Shown here: piece by piece, positions 53,186-62,308 of the stretch | Layout: each line of letters starts with the position of its first letter | Numbering within the stretch: the first letter of the stretch is position 1 | Assembly: GCF_018598185.1 (NCBI RefSeq) | Contig: NZ_JAHESC010000002.1 | Location: forward strand, 222,682 to 286,681 | Length of the DNA stretch: 64,000 nucleotides | Reading direction: 5' to 3' | Source: Dawidia soli | Lineage (GTDB): Bacteria; Bacteroidota; Bacteroidia; Cytophagales; Cyclobacteriaceae | Position numbers and translations under genes: made by a program | Notes under the pieces: generated by a model | What the model saw: the letters and a program-made list of their open reading frames with translations, nothing else | Database searches by the model: none | Told to the model about the DNA's origin: nothing

Positions 53186-54805
53186 TTAATTATAGTACTT
53201 AAAAACGGGATACTCCACCGCGTGGTTGTTGATCCCGGCTTTTTCCAGGTAGCTGTCGAGGAAATTCCAGGTAATAAAACCGTCATCCGATTGAGGCTCA
53301 AGCACGTAAAAAGCTAAGTTCCCCAGCGGCTGTGCCAGGTCGACAATATAGTCACCTGCTTTGAACTTACGCACAGCCTTCTCGAACGTGCCTTCCGCGG
53401 TAGCCATGAGGTGGCCTTCAAACTTACGGGCACCGTGCTGTAACGTTTTTATTTGAAAAACGTCTCCCTGGAAAGATTTACCCTTTGGCAACTTCGTCAC
53501 CCGGATGCCCAGCTGCTGCAGCTGCTGCGCCAACACACCGTGTGCTGCCGGAATGATATAACCACGCGGTATCGTGCTCTCGATCGTCGGCTGAAACTGC
53601 GCGAAGTATTTCACGCTGTCATACTTCACGGTGTTCCCGGTGCGAAACCACTCCATCGTACCGTCATCTTTCTTCGCGCCGATATAGTCGTAGGTAAGAA
53701 AGTTATTGATCACTTCGCCCGATACCATTTTAAACCGTACGCCGGCCTTCGCCTGTCCGCTCTGCGTGGCAAACTTGCGCACGGTTGCTTCATCGGCTGT
53801 CCGGGTAATGCGGGTGATCTCGCGTGCGTGCTGCCGGCTATAATCCAGGATCTCTGTTACGAAGGAATAGGTGGAATGGATGCGTTGATAAAAACGCTCA
53901 TGCGCAAAGGCCTCGCTCAGGATCGCGATCCGGTTGCGAAGTCCAAGCTGATTGATAAGGTAACGTGGGTGGTGATTATAAGTATAGAAATTCTTTACCG
54001 GCCAACCTTCCCGTAGGTCGTAGTCGCCGTACGGCCCGATGAGCAGGTCATACTTCTCGCGCATTTGCTGCGTGATCGTACGCAGCATCTGATCGTGGGT
54101 ATACTGGTACACCGAAGGGCTTCCCGATGATAGATATCCCGGTGCCCACGTCAACGAGTATGCGTGCCACGTGCCATTGGTGGTGTGCAGGTCGACAAAC
54201 ACGTGGGGGTCCCATGTGTTCAATACCGAAGTGAACAATGCGCGTGTCTCCAAAGCTTCCTGCTTTACACCGTCGCGGTTCAAGTCCCAGCCCTGGCTGT
54301 TTTCACGGATCCCCACTTCCACCGGGCTGTCTTCTTGTGAAGGGCGGCGGCCTTTCTCCATCTTGTCGTTGCTGTCGGTATTATAGGCGGGGACAAAAAG
54401 TAAGACCAGGCTATCGAGCAAACGATTCTTATCGCCCAGCAGAATGTCGCGCATCAACATCATCAGCGCTTCTTTCCCCTCCACTTCACCGGCGTGGATG
54501 TTGCCCTGCACATAGACAATGGCTTTGTGGCTATTCTTTGCGGCAGCCGGCGTAATGATACCGTTGCGCGACAGAATGGCCATTTGTATATCTTTTCCTT
54601 CCGGGCTTTTGCCGATGGAGATGACCTTTATTTCGGCACTAAAGCTGGCGATAGCTTCGAGAAATGAAAACACATCCCGACAAGTGGAAGTTTTTTGAAA
54701 AGCTGTTTTCTCAGGCGTGAGGATCAGCGGGGCCGGCCAGGTCTTTTGTGCGACGACTGTCGGTAATAAAAAGAGAGAGAATACGAAGAGTAGATAAAAT
54801 CGCAT
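53186..54805 (-). CDS. Secreted M14-family metallocarboxypeptidase
   Basis: A 539-residue protein with a signal peptide ([18 protein letters not shown]). Zinc ligands appear as HxxE in [15 protein letters not shown] and a downstream His in [11 protein letters not shown]; the substrate-binding NxR-like block GWDLNRDG is also present. The C-terminal third is a separate beta domain without a clear family. Substrate specificity is unknown. There is no type IX C-terminal sorting domain that I can see, so periplasmic localisation is more likely. Confidence 0.85.
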   Translation of the reverse strand: MRFYLLFVFSLFLLPTVVAQKTWPAPLILTPEKTAFQKTSTCRDVFSFLEAIASFSAEIKVISIGKSPEGKDIQMAILSRNGIITPAAAKNSHKAIVYVQGNIHAGEVEGKEALMMLMRDILLGDKNRLLDSLVLLFVPAYNTDSNDKMEKGRRPSQEDSPVEVGIRENSQGWDLNRDGVKQEALETRALFTSVLNTWDPHVFVDLHTTNGTWHAYSLTWAPGYLSSGSPSVYQYTHDQMLRTITQQMREKYDLLIGPYGDYDLREGWPVKNFYTYNHHPRYLINQLGLRNRIAILSEAFAHERFYQRIHSTYSFVTEILDYSRQHAREITRITRTADEATVRKFATQSGQAKAGVRFKMVSGEVINNFLTYDYIGAKKDDGTMEWFRTGNTVKYDSVKYFAQFQPTIESTIPRGYIIPAAHGVLAQQLQQLGIRVTKLPKGKSFQGDVFQIKTLQHGARKFEGHLMATAEGTFEKAVRKFKAGDYIVDLAQPLGNLAFYVLEPQSDDGFITWNFLDSYLEKAGINNHAVEYPVFKYYN

Positions 54806-54859
54806 CGGCGTCAGGCTTTGAATTATTAAATGTAAAAAAGCCCGGCCGAATTCGTGTCA

Positions 54860-55075
54860 TTAAGACTTTTTCTTCTTGCCCTTTTCGTCGTAGTCTTCGC
54901 GTTCAGCCAATTTTTTGTCGTCGACATTCTGATCGAGGAACTCGTTGAGCTTCTCGATATTCATATTCGATTTGATCTCCCCAAACTGATCGATGGTGAT
55001 ATCCAACCCCTGCAGCTCTTTGTGCACACGTGGTTTGGGTTTGGCGGGGGTCTTCTTTTCTTTCTTTGCCATCAT
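54860..55075 (-). CDS. Small charged protein conserved in Bacteroidota
   Basis: A 71-residue, very charged protein: Lys/Pro-rich start (AKKEKKTPAKPKPRV), a central predicted strand-helix (LDITIDQFGEIKSNMNIEKL) and a Lys-rich end (KGKKKKS). Such proteins are recurrent small hypotheticals in this phylum. It is coded between gltX and the M14 gene on the same strand, 59 bases after gltX. The function is unknown; the second ATG one codon in is an equal candidate start. Confidence 0.65.
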   Translation of the reverse strand: MMAKKEKKTPAKPKPRVHKELQGLDITIDQFGEIKSNMNIEKLNEFLDQNVDDKKLAEREDYDEKGKKKKS

Positions 55076-55134
55076 CTTTTTCCGTTAAGGCTTTCCAGGC
55101 CCTTCATCAGCGCCTGGAAAGCCAGTATACAGTT

Positions 55135-56670
55135 TTACGCAACTTTAACTTTAATGTTTTGCAGCGCGTAATCAATTCTCTTAACGACCTCGTTTTTACC
55201 GATGATCTCCATGATTATCATCAGGTCCGGTCCGGCGCCGGCGCCCGTCAGCGACACGCGCAGGGCCTGCATGATCTTGCCTGTGCCGATGCCCAGCGTG
55301 CTGGTAACCTGCTCGAGCGTAGCCTTGGCCACATTCGCATCAAACGGCTCTGCTGCTGCCACGGCATCCTTAAAGGCTGTCAGCACCTTCACCGCGTCAT
55401 CATTCCATTTCTTCGACACCACACCTTCTTCGAACTGTGTCGGAGCGTGGAAGAAGAATTGGCCTTGCGCCCAGAAGTCTTTCGGGAACGTAGCCCGCTC
55501 CTTCATCAGCACGGCAATCTGCGTAGCCTTCTCAAACGAGCATTCGATGTTCTCCCGCTCCAGTGACTCCAGCAGGTAGTTCGCCAGCTCGGCGTCGGGT
55601 TTGGCCCGCAGATATTGCTGGTTGAACCACTGTGCTTTGTGAATGTCAAACTTCGTACCCGCCTTGCCAATGCGTTCGATCGAGAATGCTTTGATAAGCT
55701 CCTCCATCGAGAAGATCTCTTGCGTAGTACCCGGGTTCCAGCCCAGGAAGGCAAGGAAGTTGATGAGCGCATCCGGCAGGTAGCCGGACTCTTTGTAGCC
55801 CGAGGCAACTTCGCCCGTATTGGGGTCTTTCCACGTCAGGGGGAAAATGGGGAATCCCAGCTGGTCAGCGTCGCGTTTGCTCAGCTTGCCATTGCCGTCA
55901 GGTTTAAGTAGCAGCGGAAGGTGCGCAAACTGAGGCATCTCGTTTTCCCAGCCCAGGTATTTATACAGCAATACGTGCAGCGGCGCTGAAGGCAGCCACT
56001 CTTCGCCACGGATCACATGCGAGATCTTCATCAGGTAGTCGTCTACGACGTTCGCCAGGTGGTAAGTAGGCATGCCGTCGCTTTTCATCAGCACCTTGTC
56101 GTCGATCTGCGACGAGTGGACCATTACCCAGCCGCGGATCAGGTCATTCAAACGCACTTCTTCTTTGCGCGGCACCTTCAGGCGAATAACATACGGCGTG
56201 CCGGCGTCCAGCAGGGCGCGTACTTCGTCTTCGGGCAGCGTCAGGGAGTTACGCATCTGGGTGCGCGTAATGCTGTTGTATTGAGGTGAAGCCACGCCCG
56301 CAGTCTTGAGTCGCTCGCGCATGGCTTCCAGCTCCTGTTCGGTATCAAAGGCATAATACGCGTGACCTTCATTGATCAGTTGCAGGGCGTACTGCATGTA
56401 CATGGGCTTTCGTTCCGACTGGCGATACGGTGCGTGCGGGCCACCTACGCCCACGCCTTCGTCGATCTTGATGCCGACCCACTCCAACGATTTTAAAATG
56501 TATTCTTCCGCTCCCGGCACAAAACGGGTCTGGTCTGTATCCTCCACCCGCAGGATCATAGTGCCGCCGTGTTGGCGCGCCAGCAGATAGTTATACAAAG
56601 CGGTCCGTACCCCACCGATGTGCAACGCACCCGTGGGACTGGGGGCAAAACGTACGCGTACTTCTCTCAT
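55135..56670 (-). CDS. gltX: Glutamyl-tRNA synthetase
   Basis: Class I aminoacyl-tRNA synthetase for glutamate. It is 511 residues with HIGH-type motif in PSPTGALHIGG, the catalytic NVVDDYL and KMSKS-type motif GKLSKRD, then the anticodon-binding helical domain. The ATG at 56670 gives MREVRVRFAPSPTG, a normal start; the longer frame upstream is rejected because it precedes the -7 box. Class with or without misacylation of tRNA-Gln is not decided. Confidence 0.97.
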   Translation of the reverse strand: MREVRVRFAPSPTGALHIGGVRTALYNYLLARQHGGTMILRVEDTDQTRFVPGAEEYILKSLEWVGIKIDEGVGVGGPHAPYRQSERKPMYMQYALQLINEGHAYYAFDTEQELEAMRERLKTAGVASPQYNSITRTQMRNSLTLPEDEVRALLDAGTPYVIRLKVPRKEEVRLNDLIRGWVMVHSSQIDDKVLMKSDGMPTYHLANVVDDYLMKISHVIRGEEWLPSAPLHVLLYKYLGWENEMPQFAHLPLLLKPDGNGKLSKRDADQLGFPIFPLTWKDPNTGEVASGYKESGYLPDALINFLAFLGWNPGTTQEIFSMEELIKAFSIERIGKAGTKFDIHKAQWFNQQYLRAKPDAELANYLLESLERENIECSFEKATQIAVLMKERATFPKDFWAQGQFFFHAPTQFEEGVVSKKWNDDAVKVLTAFKDAVAAAEPFDANVAKATLEQVTSTLGIGTGKIMQALRVSLTGAGAGPDLMIIMEIIGKNEVVKRIDYALQNIKVKVA

Positions 56671-56695
56671 GCTCTCGAAATTCTTATTTGGACTG

Positions 56696-56703
56696 CAAAG
56701 GTA
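56696..56703 (-). promoter_or_regulatory. -7 box for gltX
   Basis: Minus-strand TACCTTTG matches TAnnTTTG and lies 26 bases upstream of the gltX ATG at 56670. No TTG is found at 19-21 bases further. Confidence 0.4.
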
Positions 56704-56774
56704 GCAAATTGAGGTACCGCCCCGCGAATGAAACAATACGAATTTGCCTGGCCAAAACAGCCTTTTTTACAATG

Positions 56775-57155
56775 TTATTTAACAGCAATGCAGGAAATCT
56801 CCACATTCACATCCTTGGGCAGACGGCTTACCTCCACCGTCTCGCGTGCAGGTGGGTTGGATGGAAAGTATTCGCCATAAATGGCGTTGACCTTCGGAAA
56901 ATTGCCCATGTCTTTCAAAAAGATCGAAGTTTTCACCACGTTGGTGAAATCCAAGCCTGCCGCCTTCAGAATTTCGTCCAGATTGGTCATGACCTGCCGG
57001 GTCTCTTCTTCGATGTTGCCTGTCAGCATCTGACCGGTCGATTGCTGAATCGCAATTTGCCCGCTGACGAACAACATATTACCGGTTTGGATAGCCTGGC
57101 TGTACGGACCGATCGGAGCCGGCGCCGCAGCGGAATAAACGACAGTTTTTGACAT
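56775..57155 (-). CDS. RidA family enamine/imine deaminase
   Basis: A 126-residue RidA protein that hydrolyses reactive 2-aminoacrylate-type imines. It forms trimers with active sites at interfaces. Conserved elements: APAPIGPYSQAI near the start, VSGQIAI, the catalytic Arg in NPPARETVEV and ISCIAVK at the end. It lies just upstream of gltX on the same strand (about 100 bases), probably independent. Confidence 0.93.
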   Translation of the reverse strand: MSKTVVYSAAAPAPIGPYSQAIQTGNMLFVSGQIAIQQSTGQMLTGNIEEETRQVMTNLDEILKAAGLDFTNVVKTSIFLKDMGNFPKVNAIYGEYFPSNPPARETVEVSRLPKDVNVEISCIAVK

Positions 57156-57191
57156 GAGATTATGGGTTTAAAAATTACCTTTAGTAAGGAC

Positions 57192-57199
57192 CAAAAATA
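57192..57199 (-). promoter_or_regulatory. Possible -7 box for the RidA gene
   Basis: Minus-strand TATTTTTG matches TAnnTTTG, 37 bases upstream of the RidA ATG. No -33 element is convincing. Confidence 0.35.
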
Positions 57200-57226
57200 A
57201 CAGGACAAAGCCATTTGTAGCCAGAT

Positions 57227-57886
57227 ATGAAAATTTTAATCGTCGGTCGTGACCAACACCACCAGGAAAGCATTCAGAAATTCGGAGATACGCACCAATA
57301 CACCCTCCTGACCGGTCACGACACGTTGCCAACCCACCTGGACACTGCCGATCTCATACTGGACTTTATCATTGCCGAACAGCCGGCTAATTTTGCGGTC
57401 TATCGCAAGACCCCCACGCCCGTCTTCCTCAACACCGTCACCCGAAGCCTGGCTGCGTTGGCGGCTCCCAGATTCCACCCGGGCCGTATGGTGGGGTTCA
57501 ACGGTATGCATACACTATTGCACCGCCCGCTGCTGGAGCTGGCCCTCTGGAGTAAGGAAGACGAACCATGGGTGAACAGCATTTGCGAGAAACTTCAAAC
57601 AAAATATGTGCTGGTGGAAGATCGCGTTGGTCTTGTTACCCCGCGCGTTGTTTGCATGATCATCAACGAGGCCTACTACACCGCCATGGAAGGCACGGCC
57701 ACCAAAGAATCGATCGACCTGGCGATGAAGCTGGGGACCAACTATCCCTACGGCCCCTTTGAATGGTGCGCACGCATTGGCATCCGCCAGGTATATGAAC
57801 TATTGGATGCCGTATATGCCGACACGAAGGACGAGCGGTATAAGATCTGCCCCTTGCTGCGTCAAGAATACCTGCGCAGCGAATAA
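57227..57886 (+). CDS. 3-Hydroxyacyl-CoA dehydrogenase C-terminal domain-like protein
   Basis: A 219-residue protein. Residues about 90-215 resemble the 3HCDH C-terminal domain (GRMVGFNGMH, VLVEDRVGLVTPRVVCMIINEAY, DLAMKLGTNYPYGPFEWC with the conserved GPF). The N-terminal 80 residues start like a Rossmann strand (MKILIVGRDQHH) but lack GxGxxG and are much shorter than the normal NAD domain. It may be a regulatory or diverged enzyme rather than a full dehydrogenase. Closed by a shared bidirectional terminator. Confidence 0.72.
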   Translation: MKILIVGRDQHHQESIQKFGDTHQYTLLTGHDTLPTHLDTADLILDFIIAEQPANFAVYRKTPTPVFLNTVTRSLAALAAPRFHPGRMVGFNGMHTLLHRPLLELALWSKEDEPWVNSICEKLQTKYVLVEDRVGLVTPRVVCMIINEAYYTAMEGTATKESIDLAMKLGTNYPYGPFEWCARIGIRQVYELLDAVYADTKDERYKICPLLRQEYLRSE

Positions 57887-57890
57887 AAAA

Positions 57891-57913
57891 AGTCCTCTCG
57901 TTATGAGAGGACT
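57891..57913. terminator. Bidirectional terminator between the 3HCDH-like gene and glmS
   Basis: A perfect 9-pair stem (AGTCCTCTC with GAGAGGACT) and 5-base loop. A run of seven A on the left provides a T-run for the minus-strand glmS transcript; on the plus strand TCTGTTATTTT follows. It lies between the convergent stops at 57886 and 57941. Confidence 0.8.
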
Positions 57914-57940
57914 TCTGTTATTTTCAAATAAGTCGGTAGC

Positions 57941-59776
57941 CTATTCTACGGTCACCGACTTCGCCAGGTTGCGCGGTTGGTCAACGTTGCAACCACGCAT
58001 CACCGCGATGTGATAGGAGAGCAGCTGCAGCGGAATGACCGATACCATCGGCATCAGCGCTTCGTGTACGGCCGGTACTTCGATCACAAACTCCGACATC
58101 TTCGGGATCAGCTGGTCGCCTTCCGTGACGACGGAAATTACGCGACCCTTGCGAGCTTTCACTTCCTGGATGTTCGAAACGACTTTCTCGTACGAGCTAT
58201 CGCGCGTCGCGATAAATACTACGGGCATTTCGTTGTCGATCAAGGCGATCGGACCGTGCTTCATTTCTGCCGCCGGGTAACCTTCTGCGTGGATGTACGA
58301 GATCTCCTTCAGCTTTAATGCACCTTCCAGTGCCACCGGGAAATTATACCCACGACCCAGGTAGATAAAGTTGCGCGCATCCTTAAAGGTAGCTGCGATC
58401 TCCTGGATCTGATCGTTCAGCTTCAGTGCTCTTTCCACTTTCTCGGGGATATTCTCCATCTCCGTGAGCAGCTCGTGCAGCTTTTGCTCGGTGATCGTGC
58501 CTTTTTTCTGGGCCACGATCAACGCGATCATGTTCAACACAGTGAGCTGTGCGGTAAAGGCCTTGGTACTGGCAACACCGATCTCCGGACCGGCGTGCGT
58601 ATAAGCGCCGGCGTGTGTAGCACGGGCAATAGATGAGCCTACTACGTTACATACACCAAAGATGATCGCGCCTTTTGATTTCGCAAGCTCGATCGCCGCC
58701 AGGGTATCGGCGGTCTCACCCGATTGCGAGATGGCAATCACCACGTCGCCTTCACGGACGATGGGATTTCTGTAGCGGAACTCGGATGCATATTCAACTT
58801 CTACCGGGATGCGGCAGAACTCTTCAAAGAAATATTCAGCCACCAGGCCCGCGTGCCATGAAGTACCGCAGGCTACGATCAAAATGCGATCGGCATTGAC
58901 CAGCTTGTTGACATACTCGCGCAAGCCACCGAGGATGAGGCGTCCGGATTGTGAATCCAGGCGTCCGCGCAGACAGTCGCGAACGGAACGCGGCTGTTCG
59001 AAGATCTCTTTGATCATGAAGTGCTCGTAACCACCCTTCTCGATCGCCTCTAATTCGAGGTCGATGGTCTGGATGTACGGCGTCAACGGCAGGTTGGCCG
59101 TGTCTTTGATGCTCAATTCGCCGTCGCGGATCACGACGATTTCCTGATCGTTCAGGTACACAACCTCGTTGGTATATTCTACGATCGGCGTAGCGTCTGA
59201 TGCCAGGAAGAATTCGTCCTTGCCCACACCGATCACCATCGGGCTACCCTTCCGGGCAGCGACGAGCAGGTTGGGATCTTCCAGTGACATGATCACGATG
59301 GCATACGCGCCGATCACTTTGGTCAACGCCAGGCGCACCGCTTCCTCGAGCGAGCAACGTTCGTTGTCCTTGATGTCTTCAATAAAGTGAATGAACACTT
59401 CGGTATCGGTGTCGCTGTGGAAGACATGGCCCTTGCGGATCAGTTCCTGCTTCAGCGAGCTATAGTTCTCGATGATACCGTTGTGAATAATGGCAAGTTT
59501 GCCCGAAGCCGAATAGTGCGGGTGAGCATTGGCGTCATTAGGCTCGCCGTGGGTAGCCCAGCGCGTGTGACCTATACCAATGTGGCTGTCGAGATTCTTA
59601 CCCTTCAGGTACTCTTCCAGTTCCGATACTTTTCCTTTCTTCTTGTAAACGTTCAAACCACCATTCAGCAGGGCGATGCCAGCACTATCGTAACCACGAT
59701 ATTCCAGCCGCTTCAGCCCTTTAATAATGATCTCCTGGGCCTGGCGATGCCCGACGTAAGCAACAATTCCGCACAT
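57941..59776 (-). CDS. glmS: Glutamine-fructose-6-phosphate aminotransferase
   Basis: Makes glucosamine-6-phosphate for murein and lipopolysaccharide. It is 611 residues with catalytic Cys2 in MCGIVAYVGH, an N-terminal glutaminase domain to about 235 and two SIS domains (ACGTSWHAGLVAEYF; YLGRGYNFPVALEGALKLKE, cited in part), ending in the invariant PRNLAKSVTVE. No glmS ribozyme-like leader is apparent; the leader is only 14 bases after the DUF4270 gene, with which it is co-transcribed. Confidence 0.98.
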   Translation of the reverse strand: MCGIVAYVGHRQAQEIIIKGLKRLEYRGYDSAGIALLNGGLNVYKKKGKVSELEEYLKGKNLDSHIGIGHTRWATHGEPNDANAHPHYSASGKLAIIHNGIIENYSSLKQELIRKGHVFHSDTDTEVFIHFIEDIKDNERCSLEEAVRLALTKVIGAYAIVIMSLEDPNLLVAARKGSPMVIGVGKDEFFLASDATPIVEYTNEVVYLNDQEIVVIRDGELSIKDTANLPLTPYIQTIDLELEAIEKGGYEHFMIKEIFEQPRSVRDCLRGRLDSQSGRLILGGLREYVNKLVNADRILIVACGTSWHAGLVAEYFFEEFCRIPVEVEYASEFRYRNPIVREGDVVIAISQSGETADTLAAIELAKSKGAIIFGVCNVVGSSIARATHAGAYTHAGPEIGVASTKAFTAQLTVLNMIALIVAQKKGTITEQKLHELLTEMENIPEKVERALKLNDQIQEIAATFKDARNFIYLGRGYNFPVALEGALKLKEISYIHAEGYPAAEMKHGPIALIDNEMPVVFIATRDSSYEKVVSNIQEVKARKGRVISVVTEGDQLIPKMSEFVIEVPAVHEALMPMVSVIPLQLLSYHIAVMRGCNVDQPRNLAKSVTVE

Positions 59777-59790
59777 AAAAAATAATTGTT

Positions 59791-61401
59791 TTAATTGATT
59801 GAGGGGGTGGTATAATAAACCCGTAGGATAATGTTATCCTTCCGGAAAGCTGCCCGGTTCAACGTCTTGCCGTAGATATGACGGCCGTACGGAGGATCCG
59901 AGGTAGTTGCCGCCGGCGAATAGGGCAGCAGAATAGCTTTTGTATAGAGCGGACCGTCGGTCTTTAAGAACAGTTTCTGGAAGAACTGCGGCGCACTGCC
60001 CCGGTAGGTCCGGGTATCGCTCGAGTAATTCAATGTCAGGAACGTTCTCGAATCGTTCATCACAAAGAAGGTACTGTCAAAGGCAAAGCGTGAACCGCGT
60101 ACGAAATAATAATAGTTGGAGTAACTATTCGTCGCGTCGTTGTTGAAGTTGACAAAGCCCTCATACGCCGCGATGGTATTATACGATTCCTGGTAGTCGC
60201 CGCTGCGGCCCGGAAACGGCAGTTTGATAGGCCGGTTGTTATCATTGATCAGCTTTACCGCCAGGTTACCGGGCGGTGTCAGCACGCCGCCATCTTCTAC
60301 ATCCTTGATGATGAGCTCCGCATCGTTGATCACTACTTTGTCAAGATCACCCAGGGCGCCCTTGAAAGCAGAGAAGTCGATCTTCGTTACGACACCGGTA
60401 CCTGCCTGTACGTAACGCAGGTCGTTCCCCAGGTCGGTATCCTGATAGAAAGTATTTAAACCGCTTAACTCCGACACGGCACGGTCGGCAGTGATTTGGT
60501 TGTAGCTCACCAGACCGGCAAATGTGATCGGCAGCATCAGGGAGTCTTCCTTTGTCGTGTGATAGTGGATCTCCAGACGCGTCAGCGCATCCGCGGGATT
60601 AATGCCGATCACCTTATCGCCTTGCGGAATGATGGCAATACCCTTGAGATGCTTCTGGAAGAATGAGCGGTTTTGTGCTGAGTCCGGGTTGTCACGGATC
60701 AGCTCGAACAAACGCAGGCCAAAGGCAGGGTCGAGGTTTACCGAGGTGGTAATTTCCGGCGGAGTCGCGTCCGCAGCATAGCTCAGGTGTTTGTCACGGT
60801 CTACATTAAAGACCTTGGTACCGAGTGCTACAGGGTTATAGGGCGTGGCGGTCTTGCTGAGGTACAGCTGTGGCTGCGGGTAGCTGATCTCCTGCGGCTT
60901 CTGCTGGCCACCGATGTGCGTGGTCTTCGTAACGGTATAACCCGCTACCAGCCTGTTCGTTACCTCGTGAACGGCAATGGTCTGCTGCGTGTTGCCGGCG
61001 GCACCATACACATAAAAGTCATGACGGAATTGAATGGACACCGAGTCAAACACCGCTTCGTCGCGTGTGATAACGCCGTTGTTGTTCAAGGTGTCGATCT
61101 CGAGCGTGTCAGCAGGTAACAGTTCGGCAAAAGTGGCCGACGTGATGTCACCAAAACGAGTGTCGTTATACCGGCCCACGAGGAACCGGTTCACATCGTT
61201 GAAGGCATCATAGTTCGACGTGCGAACAGAATCCAATAACAGGATGCTGCTCGTCACGGGAATATCGATGGACTTAAGATCGAATTTGCTGTTTGGATTT
61301 TTATACCCTAATTGGTTGGCCTCATCTTCGCATGAGAAAAAAAATAAGGCAACTGCCAATACGGTCAGTTGCCTTTGAATGCGATTACCCCACAAGTTCA
61401 T
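59791..61401 (-). CDS. DUF4270 lipoprotein
   Basis: A 536-residue exported protein of the DUF4270 family, widespread in Bacteroidota and usually encoded next to glmS and a starch-synthase-like gene. The ATG at 61401 gives a lipoprotein signal with Cys24 in ALFFFSCEDE. The mature part is beta-rich, with IDIPVTSSILLLDSVRTS typical for the family start. The function is not known. It overlaps the upstream gene by 17 bases and is 14 bases before glmS. Confidence 0.88.
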   Translation of the reverse strand: MNLWGNRIQRQLTVLAVALFFFSCEDEANQLGYKNPNSKFDLKSIDIPVTSSILLLDSVRTSNYDAFNDVNRFLVGRYNDTRFGDITSATFAELLPADTLEIDTLNNNGVITRDEAVFDSVSIQFRHDFYVYGAAGNTQQTIAVHEVTNRLVAGYTVTKTTHIGGQQKPQEISYPQPQLYLSKTATPYNPVALGTKVFNVDRDKHLSYAADATPPEITTSVNLDPAFGLRLFELIRDNPDSAQNRSFFQKHLKGIAIIPQGDKVIGINPADALTRLEIHYHTTKEDSLMLPITFAGLVSYNQITADRAVSELSGLNTFYQDTDLGNDLRYVQAGTGVVTKIDFSAFKGALGDLDKVVINDAELIIKDVEDGGVLTPPGNLAVKLINDNNRPIKLPFPGRSGDYQESYNTIAAYEGFVNFNNDATNSYSNYYYFVRGSRFAFDSTFFVMNDSRTFLTLNYSSDTRTYRGSAPQFFQKLFLKTDGPLYTKAILLPYSPAATTSDPPYGRHIYGKTLNRAAFRKDNIILRVYYTTPSIN

Positions 61402-62185
61402 TATAGAAGTTATAATAGGATTCGGTGTAGTTTTCTTCTTTGATTGTTTCGACTTTCTTTTCTTTGATCTTCTTGAAGAGACCTTCCAGTTTTTTGGTTT
61501 CGCCTTCGGCCAGTACGGCATCGGAGAACTCTATACCCAATTTGATAAAGCCTTCAAAGTCGGCGGACTTCAGGTTGCCCAGCATGTTGTCTTCAATGTC
61601 CATCATCTTTACCTTGTCCATGATGTCGCCTTTGAATTTGTGCGTAAAGGCATTGTTATAGATCGTGAAGACGGTCTTGGTGTTTTTAAAGAGCGGATCG
61701 TTCTTATAAGTCGTCTTGAGATACAGCGGAATAAAGCTGGTGATCCAGTCGTTGCAGTGTACTACGTCCGGAGCCCATCCCAGTTTACGCACGGTTTCAA
61801 TAACACCCTTGCAGAAAAAGATCGCGCGCTCGTCGTTGTCTTCGTAAAACTTGTTTTCCTTGTCATGGAAAACCGACTTGCGATGGAAATAATCTTCGTT
61901 ATCGATAAAGTAAACCTGAAGCTTGGCGTTCGGAATAGAGGCTACTTTAATGATCAAAGGCTTCTCTTCATCTCCCACGGCAATATTGATCCCCGACAGC
62001 CTCACTACTTCATGTAACCGGTTCTTACGTTCATTGATGATACCAAAACGCGGCACGAGAATCCTGATCTCCATCCCCTTTTCCTGCATGGCTTGCGGAA
62101 GCTTACGGACAAAGTCCGCTACTTCTGAAGTTTGCAAAAATGGGTTTATCTCGCTGGCTACATAAAGGATACGGAGTTTTGACAT
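61385..62185 (-). CDS. Starch-synthase-like (GT5 N-terminal domain) protein, probably not a true synthase
   Basis: A 266-residue protein matching the N-terminal Rossmann domain of GT5 glycogen synthases: MSKLRILYVASEINPF, GMEIRILVPRFGII, DVVHCNDWITSFIPLYLK and TVFTIYNNAF. But the ADP-glucose-binding KTGGL loop is replaced (FLQTSEVADFVRKLP), and the GT1 C-terminal half (about 240 residues) is missing, replaced by a charged Lys/Glu helix. This short form is common in Bacteroidota beside DUF4270 and glmS. A regulatory or sugar-sensing role is a guess. It has a consensus promoter and heads the glmS unit. Confidence 0.8.
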   Translation of the reverse strand: MSKLRILYVASEINPFLQTSEVADFVRKLPQAMQEKGMEIRILVPRFGIINERKNRLHEVVRLSGINIAVGDEEKPLIIKVASIPNAKLQVYFIDNEDYFHRKSVFHDKENKFYEDNDERAIFFCKGVIETVRKLGWAPDVVHCNDWITSFIPLYLKTTYKNDPLFKNTKTVFTIYNNAFTHKFKGDIMDKVKMMDIEDNMLGNLKSADFEGFIKLGIEFSDAVLAEGETKKLEGLFKKIKEKKVETIKEENYTESYYNFYNELVG

Positions 62186-62224
62186 ATTACTTAGATTTTA
62201 AAAGTAGAACGGAAAATTGAGCCA

Positions 62225-62255
62225 CAAAAGTACAAAAAAATACCCCCTGGATCAA
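62225..62255 (-). promoter_or_regulatory. Promoter for the starch-synthase-like/DUF4270/glmS unit
   Basis: Minus-strand -7 box TACTTTTG (62225-62232) with TTG at 62253-62255, spacing 20 bases. It fits TTG-N(19-21)-TAnnTTTG well and lies 39 bases upstream of the ATG at 62185. Confidence 0.6.
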
Positions 62256-62275
62256 CTTATTTTCCTTTTTCCCTA

Positions 62276-62283
62276 TATCTTTG
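62276..62283 (+). promoter_or_regulatory. -7 box for panC
   Basis: TATCTTTG matches TAnnTTTG, 25 bases before the ATG at 62309. No TTG lies 19-21 bases upstream, so only the -7 element is supported. It excludes the TTG at 62291 as a likely start, being too close to the transcription start. Confidence 0.45.
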
Positions 62284-62308
62284 ACCCCCTTTGCCAAAGC
62301 GGCGTAAA

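Noticed and set aside
53179..53301. N-terminal extension of the TIGR00266 protein
   Set aside because: It overlaps the M14 gene and has no family similarity; ATG 53178 gives the normal start.
59777..59790. glmS ribozyme
   Set aside because: Only 14 bases separate glmS from the preceding stop, with no catalytic-core sequence.
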